Shown piece by piece: positions 19,896 through 29,270 of a stretch of DNA of 34,842 nucleotides; the first letter of the stretch is position 1; every line of letters begins with the position of its first letter. Location: assembly GCF_900187425.1 (NCBI RefSeq), contig NZ_FYDJ01000037.1, positions 1 through 34,842 of the forward strand. The letters are read 5' to 3'. The position numbers were made by a program, and so were the translations under genes. The notes under the pieces are model-generated. The model was not told where the DNA came from. It was given only the letters and a program-made list of their open reading frames with translations, and ran no database searches. The DNA is from Pseudomonas sp. Irchel s3h14. GTDB taxonomy: Bacteria; Pseudomonadota; Gammaproteobacteria; Pseudomonadales; Pseudomonadaceae.

Positions 19896-22814
19896 ATGTC
19901 CCTGATAGTTCTACTGCTTCTGCCTTTTATCGGCAGCTGTCTGGCAGCCTTGCTGCCGCACAACGCGCGTAACACCGAATCTTTGTTGGCTGGTCTGGTT
20001 GCCTTGATAGGCACTATTCAGGTCGCCCTCCTGTACCCGCAAATCGCCGATGGCGGCGTGATCCGCGAAGAATTTTTCTGGTTACCCAGCCTGGGCCTGA
20101 ACTTCGTCCTGCGCATGGACGGCTTCGCCTGGCTATTCTCGATGCTGGTGCTGGGCATCGGCACGCTGGTTTCGTTGTACGCCCGCTACTACATGTCGCC
20201 GGACGATCCGGTGCCGCGGTTCTTCGCGTTTTTCCTGGCGTTCATGGGCGCCATGCTCGGGCTGGTGATCTCCGGCAACCTGATCCAGATCGTGTTTTTC
20301 TGGGAGCTGACCAGCCTCTTTTCGTTCCTGTTGATCGGCTACTGGCACCACCGCGCCGATGCGCGTCGCGGTGCTTATATGGCGCTGATGGTCACCGGCG
20401 CAGGCGGTTTGTGTCTGCTGGCGGGGGTCATGCTGCTCGGCCATGTGGTCGGCAGCTATGACCTGGACAAAGTCCTGGCCGCCGGCGATCTGATTCGCGC
20501 ACACGCCCTCTACCCTATTCTGCTACCCCTGATCCTGATCGGCGCCCTGAGCAAAAGCGCGCAATTCCCCTTCCACTTCTGGCTGCCCCACGCGATGGCG
20601 GCGCCGACACCGGTCTCGGCCTATCTGCACTCGGCGACCATGGTCAAGGCTGGCGTCTTTCTGCTCGCACGCCTGTGGCCGTCGCTGTCCGGCAGTGAAG
20701 AATGGTTCTACATCGTCAGCGGCGCCGGTGCCTGCACCCTGCTGCTCGGCGCGTATTGCGCGATGTTCCAGAACGACCTCAAGGGGTTGCTGGCCTACTC
20801 GACCATCAGCCACCTGGGCCTGATCACCCTGCTGCTGGGCCTGAACAGTCCGCTGGCCGCCGTGGCTGCTGTGTTTCACATTCTCAACCACGCCACGTTC
20901 AAGGCTTCGCTGTTCATGGCCGCCGGGATCATCGACCACGAAAGTGGCACCCGGGACATTCGCAAGCTCAGCGGCCTGATCAAGCTGATCCCGTTCACCG
21001 CCACCCTGGCCATGGTCGCCAGCGCTTCCATGGCCGGTGTGCCGCTGCTCAACGGCTTCCTCTCCAAAGAGATGTTCTTCGCCGAAACCGTGTTCATCAA
21101 TGCCACGGCCTGGATCGAGATGACGCTGCCCATCGTCGCGACCATCGCCGGTACCTTCAGCGTCGCCTACTCGCTGCGCTTCACCGCCGACGTGTTCTTC
21201 GGCCCGACCGCCACCGACTTGCCGCACACCCCACACGAGCCGCCCCGCTGGATGCGCGCGCCAGTGGAGTTGCTGGTGTTCGCTTGCCTGGTCGTGGGGA
21301 TTTTCCCGGCGCAGGTGGTCGGCCCGTTGCTGGCTGCGGCTGCCCAGCCGGTGGTGGGCGGCACCTTGCCTGAATACAGCCTGGCGATCTGGCACGGCTG
21401 GAACGCGCCGATGATCATGAGCCTGATCGCCATGTCCTGCGGCATCGTGCTTTATTTGCTGTTGCGCAATCAGCTCAAACACGGGCGTTTCAAGTACCCG
21501 CCGATCATTGGCCGGTTCAACGGCAAGCGCCTGTTCGAACGCAGCCTGGTGATCATGATGCGCCTGGCCCGTCGTCTCGAGCGGCGGATCGGCACCAAGC
21601 GCCTGCAAACCCAATTGTTCCTGGTGGTGCTCGCGGCCGTGTTGGCCGGGTTGATCCCGATGCTCCACAGCAGCCTGAGCTGGGGCGACCGGCCGAAGAT
21701 TCCAGGTTCGATCGTATTCGTGACCCTCTGGCTGCTGGCAATTGCCTGCGCCCTCGGCGCGGCGTGGCAGGCCAAGTATCACCGGCTCGCGGCCTTGACC
21801 ATGGTCAGCGTCTGCGGCCTGATGACCTGCATCACCTTCGTCTGGTTCTCGGCACCTGACCTGGCGCTGACGCAATTGGCGGTGGAAGTGGTGACGACAG
21901 TGTTGATCCTCCTCGGGCTGCGCTGGCTACCTCGACGGATCGAAGAGGTGTCGCCGTTGCCGAGCAGCCTGCGCAAGGCACGCATCCGCCGTATCCGTGA
22001 CTTGCTGCTGTCGACCGTCGTCGGTGGCGGCATGGCGTTGCTGGCCTACGCGATGCTGACGCGCCAGACGCCGAACGACATTTCTTCGTTCTACCTCAGC
22101 CGTGCCTTGCCCGAAGGCGGCGGCAGCAACGTGGTCAACGTGATGCTGGTGGATTTTCGCGGCTTCGACACCCTCGGTGAAATCACCGTGCTGGTGGCCG
22201 TGGCCCTGACCGTATTCGCCCTGCTGCGACGCTTCCGTCCGCCAAAAGAAAGCCTGCAGTTGCCGGCCCAGCAGCGTCTGCTGGCACCGGACGTGGTGAC
22301 CGATCTGGTCAACCCGCGTCACGCCAGCGACACCGCGCTCGGCTTCATGATGGTGCCAGCGGTGCTGGTCCGCCTGCTGTTGCCGATCGCCTTCGTGGTG
22401 TCGGTCTACCTGTTCATGCGCGGCCACAATCAACCGGGCGGCGGTTTTGTCGCGGGTCTGGTGATGTCGGTGGCGTTCATCCTGCAATACATGGTCGCCG
22501 GCACCCAGTGGATCGAGGCGCAAATGAGCCTGCGACCGCTGCGCTGGATGGGTACCGGTCTGCTGTTCGCCACGGTCACCGGGCTCGGGGCGATGGCCGT
22601 CGGGTATCCGTTCCTGACCACCCACACCTGGCATTTCGGACTGCCGGTGTTCGGTGACATTCACATCGCCAGTGCGCTGTTCTTCGACATTGGCGTGTAC
22701 GCCGTGGTGGTCGGTTCGACCCTGTTGATCCTCACCGCCCTCGCTCACCAATCGGTACGGGGTCACAAAACCGCTGCCCTGCCGAGATCCGTCGCCACGC
22801 AAGGAACCGTCTGA
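19896..22814 (+). CDS. mrpA: Mrp/Pha antiporter subunit A fused to subunit B
   Basis: The 972-residue polytopic membrane protein is the large subunit of the multi-subunit monovalent cation/proton antiporter. The first 500 or so residues are NuoL-like, with the conserved glutamate in FFWELTS (Glu137) and lysines in SKSAQ (Lys220) and MVKAG (Lys251) of the proton path. The C-terminal part carries the DUF4040/MbhE-like region (LTQLAVEVVTTVLILLGL) and a full MrpB domain with GHNQPGGGF near residues 842-850. The A-B fusion is the group 2 arrangement typical of pseudomonads and rhizobia. The stop overlaps the next start (TGATG). The cation preference (Na+ or K+) cannot be told from sequence. Confidence 0.95.
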   Translation: MSLIVLLLLPFIGSCLAALLPHNARNTESLLAGLVALIGTIQVALLYPQIADGGVIREEFFWLPSLGLNFVLRMDGFAWLFSMLVLGIGTLVSLYARYYMSPDDPVPRFFAFFLAFMGAMLGLVISGNLIQIVFFWELTSLFSFLLIGYWHHRADARRGAYMALMVTGAGGLCLLAGVMLLGHVVGSYDLDKVLAAGDLIRAHALYPILLPLILIGALSKSAQFPFHFWLPHAMAAPTPVSAYLHSATMVKAGVFLLARLWPSLSGSEEWFYIVSGAGACTLLLGAYCAMFQNDLKGLLAYSTISHLGLITLLLGLNSPLAAVAAVFHILNHATFKASLFMAAGIIDHESGTRDIRKLSGLIKLIPFTATLAMVASASMAGVPLLNGFLSKEMFFAETVFINATAWIEMTLPIVATIAGTFSVAYSLRFTADVFFGPTATDLPHTPHEPPRWMRAPVELLVFACLVVGIFPAQVVGPLLAAAAQPVVGGTLPEYSLAIWHGWNAPMIMSLIAMSCGIVLYLLLRNQLKHGRFKYPPIIGRFNGKRLFERSLVIMMRLARRLERRIGTKRLQTQLFLVVLAAVLAGLIPMLHSSLSWGDRPKIPGSIVFVTLWLLAIACALGAAWQAKYHRLAALTMVSVCGLMTCITFVWFSAPDLALTQLAVEVVTTVLILLGLRWLPRRIEEVSPLPSSLRKARIRRIRDLLLSTVVGGGMALLAYAMLTRQTPNDISSFYLSRALPEGGGSNVVNVMLVDFRGFDTLGEITVLVAVALTVFALLRRFRPPKESLQLPAQQRLLAPDVVTDLVNPRHASDTALGFMMVPAVLVRLLLPIAFVVSVYLFMRGHNQPGGGFVAGLVMSVAFILQYMVAGTQWIEAQMSLRPLRWMGTGLLFATVTGLGAMAVGYPFLTTHTWHFGLPVFGDIHIASALFFDIGVYAVVVGSTLLILTALAHQSVRGHKTAALPRSVATQGTV

Positions 22815-23158
22815 TGGAAGAAGTCATCGCAATCGCCATCGGCGTGCTCGCCGCGTCCGGCGTCTGGCTGATCCTGCGGCCACGGACGTTTCAGGTGGTG
22901 ATGGGCCTGTGCCTGCTGTCCTACGGCGTCAATCTGTTCATCTTCAGCATGGGCAGCCTGTTTATCGGCAAGGAGCCGATCATCAAGGACGGCGTGCCGC
23001 AGGACCTGTTGCACTACACCGACCCGCTGCCGCAAGCGCTGGTGTTGACCGCCATTGTGATCAGCTTCGCCATGACTGCGCTGTTCCTGGTGGTGCTGCT
23101 GGCCTCGCGGGGCCTGACCGGCACCGACCATGTGGATGGCCGGGAGCCTAAAGAATGA
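22814..23158 (+). CDS. mrpC: Mrp/Pha antiporter subunit C
   Basis: The 114-residue protein is a NuoK-like subunit with three transmembrane helices (about 5-22, 29-48 and 70-96). The segment RPRTFQVVMGLCLLSYGVNLFIFSMG is characteristic. The length is usual for MrpC (about 110-115). It overlaps mrpA by one base and mrpD by four (ATGA), which points to coupled translation of the complex. Confidence 0.94.
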   Translation: MEEVIAIAIGVLAASGVWLILRPRTFQVVMGLCLLSYGVNLFIFSMGSLFIGKEPIIKDGVPQDLLHYTDPLPQALVLTAIVISFAMTALFLVVLLASRGLTGTDHVDGREPKE

Positions 23159-24837
23159 ATCTGATGCCGCACCTGATCGCTGCACCGATTCTGCTGCCGC
23201 TGCTGACCGCCGCCGTGATGCTGATGCTGGGGGAAAAACACCGTCCGCTGAAGGCCAAGATCAACCTGTTTTCCAGCCTGGTGGGGTTGGGCATTGCCGT
23301 GCTGTTGCTGCAATGGACTCAGGAGACGGGCGTCCCCGGCTCCATCGGCGTGTACCTGCCGGGCAACTGGCAGGTGCCGTTCGGGATCGTGTTGGTGGTC
23401 GATCGACTGTCGGCGCTGATGCTGGTGCTGACCGGGATCATCGGCGTCAGCGCCCTGCTGTTCGCCATGGCCCGTTGGGACGGTGCCGGTTCGAGTTTCC
23501 ACGCGCTGTTCCAGATTCAGATGATGGGTCTGTATGGCGCATTCCTGACGGCGGACCTGTTCAACCTGTTTGTGTTTTTTGAAGTGTTGCTGGCGGCCTC
23601 CTATGGCCTGATGCTCCACGGTTCGGGTCGGTCGCGGGTGTCGGCGGGGCTGCATTACATCTCGATCAACCTGCTGGCCTCGTCGCTGTTCTTGATCGGC
23701 GCGGCGCTGATCTACGGCGTCACCGGCACCCTGAATATGGCCGACCTGGCGCTGAAAATCCCGCTGGTGCCGGAAGCCGATCGCGGCCTGCTGCATGCCG
23801 GCGCGGGGATTCTGGCCGTGGCGTTCCTGGCCAAGGCCGGAATGTGGCCGCTGAACTTCTGGCTGGTGCCGGCCTATTCCGCGGCGAGCGCGCCGGTGGC
23901 GGCGATGTTCGCGATCATGACCAAGGTCGGCGTCTACACCTTGTTGCGTTTGTGGACCTTGCTGTTCTCCGGTCAGGCCGGCGCGTCGGCGTACTTTGGC
24001 GGCGACTGGCTGATCTACGGCGGTATGGCGACCATCGTCTGCGCTGCGGTGGCGATCCTCGCCGCACAACGACTGGAGCGCCTGGCCAGCCTGAGTATTC
24101 TGGTGTCGGCCGGGATTCTGCTGTCGGCCATCGGTTTCGCCCAGCCCAACCTGATCGGCGCGGCACTGTTCTATATCGTCAGCTCGACCCTGGCATTGAG
24201 CGCGTTGTTCCTGTTGGCCGAGTTGATCGAGCGTTCGCGTTCGGCCAATGAAATGCCGTTGTTCGATGACGGCGATCTGCCGCGACCGATGGAATCCTTG
24301 CAGCCGCCCAAAGGCATCAACCTCGATGACGAGCAGAAAGCCGTGGTCGGCCAGGTGATTCCCTGGACCAAGGCGTTCCTCGGGTTGAGCTTCATTGCCT
24401 GCTCGCTGCTGATCATCGGCATGCCGCCGCTCTCGGGATTCATTGGCAAACTCGGCTTGCTCAGCGCCCTGCTCAATCCGCTGGGCCTGGGCAATGGCAG
24501 CGATGAGCCGGTTTCCAATGCCGCATGGGGCTTGCTGGCGTTGCTGATTCTCTCCGGGCTGGCATCGTTGATCGCGTTCTCGCGCTTGGGCATCCAGCGC
24601 TTCTGGACACCCGAGGAGCGGCCGTCGCCGTTGCTGCGACGTTTCGAATGCGTGCCGATCATTGCGCTGCTGGGCTTGAGCATCGCGCTGACCTTCAAGG
24701 CTGAACCGTTGCTGCGCTACACCCAGGCGGCCGCCCAAGCCTTGAACAACCCGCAGCAATACGTGATGGCAGTGCTCGGTACCCGTGCGATTCCAAGCCC
24801 GGAAGCCAAAGCCGCGGTTGCGGAGGTCACACCATGA
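23155..24837 (+). CDS. mrpD: Mrp/Pha antiporter subunit D
   Basis: The 560-residue membrane protein is a NuoM/N-like proton-channel subunit with about 14 helices. The conserved glutamate lies in LFNLFVFFEVLLAASYGLM, and the lysines in FLAKAGMWPLNFWL and MTKVGVYTLLRLW, positions that line the proton path in this family. A loop of about 50 residues (SRSANEMPLFDDGDLPRPME...) makes the protein somewhat longer than Bacillus MrpD (about 490). It overlaps mrpC and mrpE by four bases each. Confidence 0.95.
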   Translation: MNLMPHLIAAPILLPLLTAAVMLMLGEKHRPLKAKINLFSSLVGLGIAVLLLQWTQETGVPGSIGVYLPGNWQVPFGIVLVVDRLSALMLVLTGIIGVSALLFAMARWDGAGSSFHALFQIQMMGLYGAFLTADLFNLFVFFEVLLAASYGLMLHGSGRSRVSAGLHYISINLLASSLFLIGAALIYGVTGTLNMADLALKIPLVPEADRGLLHAGAGILAVAFLAKAGMWPLNFWLVPAYSAASAPVAAMFAIMTKVGVYTLLRLWTLLFSGQAGASAYFGGDWLIYGGMATIVCAAVAILAAQRLERLASLSILVSAGILLSAIGFAQPNLIGAALFYIVSSTLALSALFLLAELIERSRSANEMPLFDDGDLPRPMESLQPPKGINLDDEQKAVVGQVIPWTKAFLGLSFIACSLLIIGMPPLSGFIGKLGLLSALLNPLGLGNGSDEPVSNAAWGLLALLILSGLASLIAFSRLGIQRFWTPEERPSPLLRRFECVPIIALLGLSIALTFKAEPLLRYTQAAAQALNNPQQYVMAVLGTRAIPSPEAKAAVAEVTP

Positions 24838-25322
24838 AGCGACTGTTTCCTGCTCCCTGGTTGTCGCTGGCCCTGTGGTTGCTGTGGCTGGTGCTGAACC
24901 TGTCGATGAGTCCCGGCAATCTGCTGCTGGGCGCGGTGCTGGGGTTCTGCGCACCGTTGATGATGCGCAAGCTGCGTCCGCTGCCGATCCGCATTCGTCG
25001 GCCGGGCGTGATTGTGCGTTTGTTCTTTCTTGTCGGTCGCGATGTGGTGGTGTCCAACCTCGCCGTGGCCTGGGGCGTGCTCAACGCCGGTCGCCGTCCC
25101 CCGCGTTCGCGCTTCATCAAGGTGCCGATGGATTTGCGTGACGCCAATGGCCTGGCCGCGTTGTCGATGATCTGCACGGTGATTCCCGGCACCGTGTGGT
25201 CGGAACTGGCACTGGACCGCAGCATCCTGTTGCTGCACGTCTTCGATCTGGATGACGAAGCGCTGTTCATCCAGCACTTCAAGGCGACCTACGAGCGCCC
25301 CTTGATGGAGATCTTCGAATGA
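24834..25322 (+). CDS. mrpE: Mrp/Pha antiporter subunit E
   Basis: The 162-residue subunit has two N-terminal transmembrane helices (WLSLALWLLWLVLNLSMSPG and NLLLGAVLGFCAPLMM), then a third near LFFLVGRDVVVSNLAVAW and a soluble C-terminal domain (FIKVPMDLRDANGLAALSMICTVIPGT). The last segment is the family hallmark. The length matches MrpE (about 160). It overlaps its neighbours by four bases on both sides. Confidence 0.94.
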   Translation: MKRLFPAPWLSLALWLLWLVLNLSMSPGNLLLGAVLGFCAPLMMRKLRPLPIRIRRPGVIVRLFFLVGRDVVVSNLAVAWGVLNAGRRPPRSRFIKVPMDLRDANGLAALSMICTVIPGTVWSELALDRSILLLHVFDLDDEALFIQHFKATYERPLMEIFE

Positions 25323-25597
25323 GCGCCTTGCTGTCGAACGCGATCCTGCTGAGCCTGTTCCTCTTTTCCCTGGCGATGATTCTGACCCTGATCAGGCTGT
25401 TCAAGGGGCCGTCGGCCCAGGACCGGGTTCTGGCGCTGGATTACCTGTACATCATCGCGATGCTGATGATGCTGGCGCTGGGCATTCGTTATGCCAGTGA
25501 CACTTACTTCGAAGCGGCGCTGCTGATTGCGCTGTTCGGTTTCGTCGGCTCGTTTGCCCTGGCGAAATTCCTGCTGCGTGGCGAGGTGATCGAATGA
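25319..25597 (+). CDS. mrpF: Mrp/Pha antiporter subunit F
   Basis: The 92-residue protein has three transmembrane helices (about 7-27, 37-57 and 62-82). The loop RLFKGPSAQDRVLALDYL after helix 1 carries the conserved family motif with GPSxxDRVxALD. The length is usual (about 90). ATGA overlaps join it to mrpE and mrpG. Confidence 0.94.
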   Translation: MSALLSNAILLSLFLFSLAMILTLIRLFKGPSAQDRVLALDYLYIIAMLMMLALGIRYASDTYFEAALLIALFGFVGSFALAKFLLRGEVIE

Positions 25598-25956
25598 GCG
25601 CTGAACTGTCTCTGTGGATTGAAATTCCGGTGGCGATCCTGCTGGTGCTCAGCAGTCTGTTTGCGCTGATCGGCGCCATTGGCCTGGTGCGGATGAAGGA
25701 CTACTTCCAGCGCATGCACCCGCCGGCGCTGGCGTCGACCTTGGGCGCCTGGTGCGTGGCGCTGGCCTCGATCATTTATTTTTCGGCACTCAAGTCCGGG
25801 CCGGTGTTGCATGCCTGGCTGATTCCGATTCTGTTATCGATAACGGTGCCGGTGACCACGCTGTTGCTGGCGCGGGCGGCGCTGTTTCGCAAGCGCATGG
25901 CGGGGGATGATGTGCCGGCTGAGGTGAGTAGTCGGCGCACGGAAAGCGGGAGTTAA
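25594..25956 (+). CDS. mrpG: Mrp/Pha antiporter subunit G
   Basis: The 120-residue subunit has three transmembrane helices and the family motif GLVRMKDYFQRMHPPALASTLGAWCV (about residues 29-54). It is the last gene of the operon, so the set A(B)-C-D-E-F-G is complete. The short charged C-terminus ends SSRRTESGS. A REPIN doublet begins 31 bases after the stop, with no T-rich terminator in between. Confidence 0.94.
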   Translation: MSAELSLWIEIPVAILLVLSSLFALIGAIGLVRMKDYFQRMHPPALASTLGAWCVALASIIYFSALKSGPVLHAWLIPILLSITVPVTTLLLARAALFRKRMAGDDVPAEVSSRRTESGS

Positions 25957-25987
25957 GTTCAGGAGTTTGTGTTGAATGTCAGGGCCT

Positions 25988-26082
25988 CTTCGCGAGCAAG
26001 CCCGCTCCCACATTTGATCCCCAGTGAACACAGATTTTGTGTCCGACGGAGATCAAATGTGGGAGCGGGCTTACTCGCGAAG
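25988..26082. repeat. REPIN-type repeat doublet
   Basis: It has the same inverted REP units as 19654-19748 and exactly the same length (95 bases). The arms extend inward to ACATTTGATC/GATCAAATGT. One arm has a single change (CTTACTCGCG for CTTGCTCGCG). It lies between the convergent mrpG and DUF3995 genes. Confidence 0.9.
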
Positions 26083-26099
26083 GCGATAGTCCGGTCGAC

Positions 26100-26537
26100 T
26101 CAGATCCAGGCAACGGCCAACAACCCCGCCCCCAACACCACACACAACGGCGAATACGCCCAGGTGTCGAGCCGGGCAAACTTCGAATCCTTCACCTGTT
26201 TGAAGAACCCTATCAAATTCGAATCGCCGACCGCCCGGGCGAACATCAGCATCGCAATCGCGCTGATCACCCATTGCAGCGACCAGTGATGCACCGTCGG
26301 CAGATACAGGCCGACCCGCATGCACACCAGCATCGCTATCAGCAGCAACCCGACCGCCACCAGCAACGTGGCAAAGCCTGAAGGCTTGAAGGCCGGCCTG
26401 GGTTCCCCGCCGTCCTCCGCGGATATTCGCGGGACCGCTGCCTCGCTACCTAACTTGCCACCTGCCGCCCAGTACAGGTGGATCAGGCTGATCAACAGGA
26501 AGATGGCAGCCATCCATTGCGCGATCAATAGGCTCAT
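26100..26537 (-). CDS. DUF3995 family membrane protein
   Basis: The 145-residue protein has four transmembrane helices: an N-terminal one (LIAQWMAAIFLLISLIHLYWA), two in the middle (FATLLVAVGLLLIAMLVCM, WVISAIAMLMFARAVGD) and a C-terminal one (PLCVVLGAGLLAVAWI). The IHLYWA and FARAVGDSNLIGFFK motifs are typical of DUF3995, whose function is unknown. CTGGAAG precedes the ATG. It is divergent from the DUF2946 gene at 26633. No regulatory site could be assigned in the 95-base gap. Confidence 0.85.
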   Translation of the reverse strand: MSLLIAQWMAAIFLLISLIHLYWAAGGKLGSEAAVPRISAEDGGEPRPAFKPSGFATLLVAVGLLLIAMLVCMRVGLYLPTVHHWSLQWVISAIAMLMFARAVGDSNLIGFFKQVKDSKFARLDTWAYSPLCVVLGAGLLAVAWI

Positions 26538-26632
26538 GTTCGGACTTCCAGCGTGAAATGTCGCAGCAGGATGAACTTACTTGCACGATTTTGTAAGGGT
26601 ATTCGTCATCGGCGATGATAAAGTGCCGCTCC

Positions 26633-27019
26633 ATGAAACTCGCCCGAACTGATCGCACATTGATGGCCTGGATGCTTTATTGCTGCGTCCTGTTCAACGT
26701 GTTCGCCTGCAGTATCGGTCACGGGCAAATGGTCGGGATGCAGCTCAACGGCATCGGCGGCCAGTTCTGTACCGTCGACCCGGCCAGCCAGTTGCCGGCC
26801 TCGTCGAACACCTCCGACGACAAACTGCCGACCTTGTCCAAGGCCTTCGGCTGCCCGTTGTGCTCCACCGGCGGCATGGGCCCGGCGCTCAACTCCAGCC
26901 TGACCCTGGCGATCCTCCCGCAGCAACACAGTCCGCCCTTGGCCGTCGTCGCCAATGCTGACCTCCCTGCCCGCTTCACCTGGCCCTCGGCCAATCCTCG
27001 CGCTCCGCCTGTCGCCTGA
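26633..27019 (+). CDS. DUF2946 family protein, cysteine-rich
   Basis: The 128-residue protein has an N-terminal hydrophobic segment (about 10-26) that may be an anchor or signal. The cysteines are Cys17, Cys18, Cys26, Cys46 and a CPLC pair (Cys74, Cys77), with His30 in CSIGHG. The CPLC motif and layout match DUF2946, a family of unknown function often placed next to TonB-dependent receptors and copper-related genes. It lies 89 bases before the TonB receptor gene, same strand. The start is uncertain: the Met at 26633 fits the usual N-terminus, but neither it nor a Met six codons upstream has a strong ribosome binding site. Confidence 0.78.
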   Translation: MKLARTDRTLMAWMLYCCVLFNVFACSIGHGQMVGMQLNGIGGQFCTVDPASQLPASSNTSDDKLPTLSKAFGCPLCSTGGMGPALNSSLTLAILPQQHSPPLAVVANADLPARFTWPSANPRAPPVA

Positions 27020-27108
27020 ATTTCTTCGCCTTTTCCGATCAGCCCACCTCGCCAACGCGTAGCGTTTGTGTGTGCGCTGTTTCCTAGTCAAGCATTCAGG
27101 ATTCATCG

Positions 27109-29241
27109 ATGAAACGCATTCCTTTACTGGCAAGCCTGTTCGGCTGCCTGTCTGTAAACGCCTGGGCGCAATCCACAATCGACCTCGCGCCCATCACCAT
27201 TGATGGCGAAGCGGCGACTGAGCCGGGGCTGAGTCTGGATCAATCCAGCGGCATGGCCTCGCGGCTAGGCCTGAGCGTGCGCGAAACCCCGGCCTCGGTA
27301 GCTGTGGCCAACCGCAACGACATCGAGCGCCACGGCGCGCAGAACTTCCAGGACGCCGCCAACACCTTGCCGGGCGTCAACGCCAGCGCACCGCCGGGCT
27401 TCGGTGGGTTCGTCTCCTACCGCGGTTTCACCAGCAGCCAGATCACCCAGATGTTCAACGGCATCAATGTCTCCGGCGGCCTCGCCCGGCCGGTAGACGC
27501 CTGGATCTATGATCGAGTGGAACTGGTGGGCGGCCCGTCATCGCTGATCAATGGCGCCGGCTCTGTGGGCGGTTCGCTGAACTACGTGACCAAACTGGCG
27601 ACCCGCGAAGAGCAAGCCGTCGAAGGCCGGATCAGCTACGGCAGTTACGACACCACCGAGACCGCGTTTGGCCTCAACCATGCCCTGAGCGATGCCAGCG
27701 CAGACGTGCAGCACTACGCGCGGCTCGACGTCAGCCACAACACCGGCAACGGCTACATCGACCGTCAGGAGCGTGATGCGTGGAGCGTGGCGTTCTCGCT
27801 GCTCAGTGACCTGACGCCCAACCTGTCTCACACCCTGGCCCTGGAATATCAGGATGAACACGAAGACAGCCCTTACTGGGGCACGCCGGTGCTCAACCCC
27901 AAGGCCGGCGAATTGAAGATCGACAAGCACAACCGATTCAACAACTACAACGTCGAGGACGGCCGCTACGAGCAGCGCACGATCTGGGTGCGCTCGATCA
28001 TCGACTACCGGATCAACGACAGCACCACCTTGCGCAACACCCTTTACCACCTCGACAGCCAGCGCGATTACCGCAACCTGGAAACCTACCAGTACAACGC
28101 CGACAACAGTGCGGTGAATCGCTCCACGGCGTATCAGGTCCGGCATCAGGGCGAGCAGAACGGCAACCAGTTCGAACTGCGCCACGACAACACGTTGTTC
28201 GGGCTGGACACGACCTGGTCCGGCGGCTTCGAGTACAAGGTCAACCAGACCACCAACTCGCCACTGAACGTCAAAGGTGCCAGCACCGTCGACCCGAATA
28301 ACTTTCAGCCGGGTCACTTCTATGACATCCCCGGCACCCGACCGGGGTTTGTCAGCGACAAGACCAACGAAGTCACCACCAAAGCCCTGTTCGCCGAGAA
28401 CCGCTTGGCCCTCACCGACAAACTCGCGCTGCTGACCGGCCTGCGTTATGACGACATCGACCTGGACGTGACCAACCACCGGGTCGTGACCGCCAGCAAT
28501 CCCCGGCACCTCAAGCGCAGCTGGGAGCCGGTGACCGGTCGGGTCGGCCTGACTTACCAATTCATTCCCGAAGCCAACGTCTACGTGCAATACAGCACCG
28601 CCGCCGAACAGCCCAACGGCACGCAAGACTTCGACGTGTCCACCGGCAAGCAATGGGAAGTCGGCAGTAAATTCGACTATCTGGACGGCCGCGGCTCGGC
28701 GACAGTGGCGGCTTACATGATCGAGCGAAAGGACTTCGCGGTGACCGATCCGCTGGATCCGACCAGCAGTATTCCCGTGGGTCAGCAGACGTCCAAAGGG
28801 ATCGAACTGGCCAGTTCGTTCAGGATCACCGACAAGCTGTTGGCCGAAGGCAACTTCGCCTGGGTCGATGCGCAGTACGACGAATTCAACGAGAAGAATG
28901 CGGCGGGTGTGGTGGTTTCACGCAAAGGCAACACACCGACCAACGTGCCGGACCGGGTCGGCAATCTGTGGCTGACTTATGACTTCGCGCCGCAATGGCA
29001 GGGCGGTGTCGATGCGCGGTATGTGGCCTCGGTGTTTGCCGACAGCGCAAACACCCTGACCGTGCCGTCGTACACGCTCTACGGAACGTTCCTCAGTTAC
29101 AAGGTCGATCAACACACCACCGTCACCGGCCGGGTGCGCAACCTGACCAATGAGGTGTATGCCGAGTTTGTCCATGTGTCACCGGCGTATTACCTCGGTA
29201 CGCCGCGCACCTTCGAGTTGGCGGTGCAGACCCGGTTCTAA
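27109..29241 (+). CDS. TonB-dependent outer-membrane receptor, siderophore type
   Basis: The 710-residue receptor has a signal peptide cleaved after AWA (residue 21) and a plug domain at about residues 55-165 (RETPASVAVANRNDIERHGAQNF, LPGVNASAPPGFGGFVSYRGF, DRVELVGGPSSLINGAGSVGG). A 22-strand barrel follows, ending RTFELAVQTRF with the terminal Phe used by the BAM machinery. There is no N-terminal STN signalling domain, so no FecI/FecR-type surface signalling is expected, and no sigma factor gene is near. The layout resembles ferric-siderophore receptors (FhuE/FpvA-like). The DUF2946 neighbour leaves copper possible, but the Cys/Met-rich sites of OprC are not seen. No clear Fur box was found. 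Confidence 0.9.
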   Translation: MKRIPLLASLFGCLSVNAWAQSTIDLAPITIDGEAATEPGLSLDQSSGMASRLGLSVRETPASVAVANRNDIERHGAQNFQDAANTLPGVNASAPPGFGGFVSYRGFTSSQITQMFNGINVSGGLARPVDAWIYDRVELVGGPSSLINGAGSVGGSLNYVTKLATREEQAVEGRISYGSYDTTETAFGLNHALSDASADVQHYARLDVSHNTGNGYIDRQERDAWSVAFSLLSDLTPNLSHTLALEYQDEHEDSPYWGTPVLNPKAGELKIDKHNRFNNYNVEDGRYEQRTIWVRSIIDYRINDSTTLRNTLYHLDSQRDYRNLETYQYNADNSAVNRSTAYQVRHQGEQNGNQFELRHDNTLFGLDTTWSGGFEYKVNQTTNSPLNVKGASTVDPNNFQPGHFYDIPGTRPGFVSDKTNEVTTKALFAENRLALTDKLALLTGLRYDDIDLDVTNHRVVTASNPRHLKRSWEPVTGRVGLTYQFIPEANVYVQYSTAAEQPNGTQDFDVSTGKQWEVGSKFDYLDGRGSATVAAYMIERKDFAVTDPLDPTSSIPVGQQTSKGIELASSFRITDKLLAEGNFAWVDAQYDEFNEKNAAGVVVSRKGNTPTNVPDRVGNLWLTYDFAPQWQGGVDARYVASVFADSANTLTVPSYTLYGTFLSYKVDQHTTVTGRVRNLTNEVYAEFVHVSPAYYLGTPRTFELAVQTRF

Positions 29242-29270
29242 AAGCAAAAGCTTCGTCGGAACGCCGCCCG

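Noticed and set aside
20523..24954. Several long minus-strand frames across the Mrp operon (up to 646 codons)
   Set aside because: Their products are His/Gln/Arg-rich low-complexity sequences, while the plus strand encodes a complete, coupled antiporter operon.
27538..28653. 371-codon minus-strand frame opposite the TonB receptor
   Set aside because: Val/Ala-rich antisense reading of a conserved receptor gene, with no start site.
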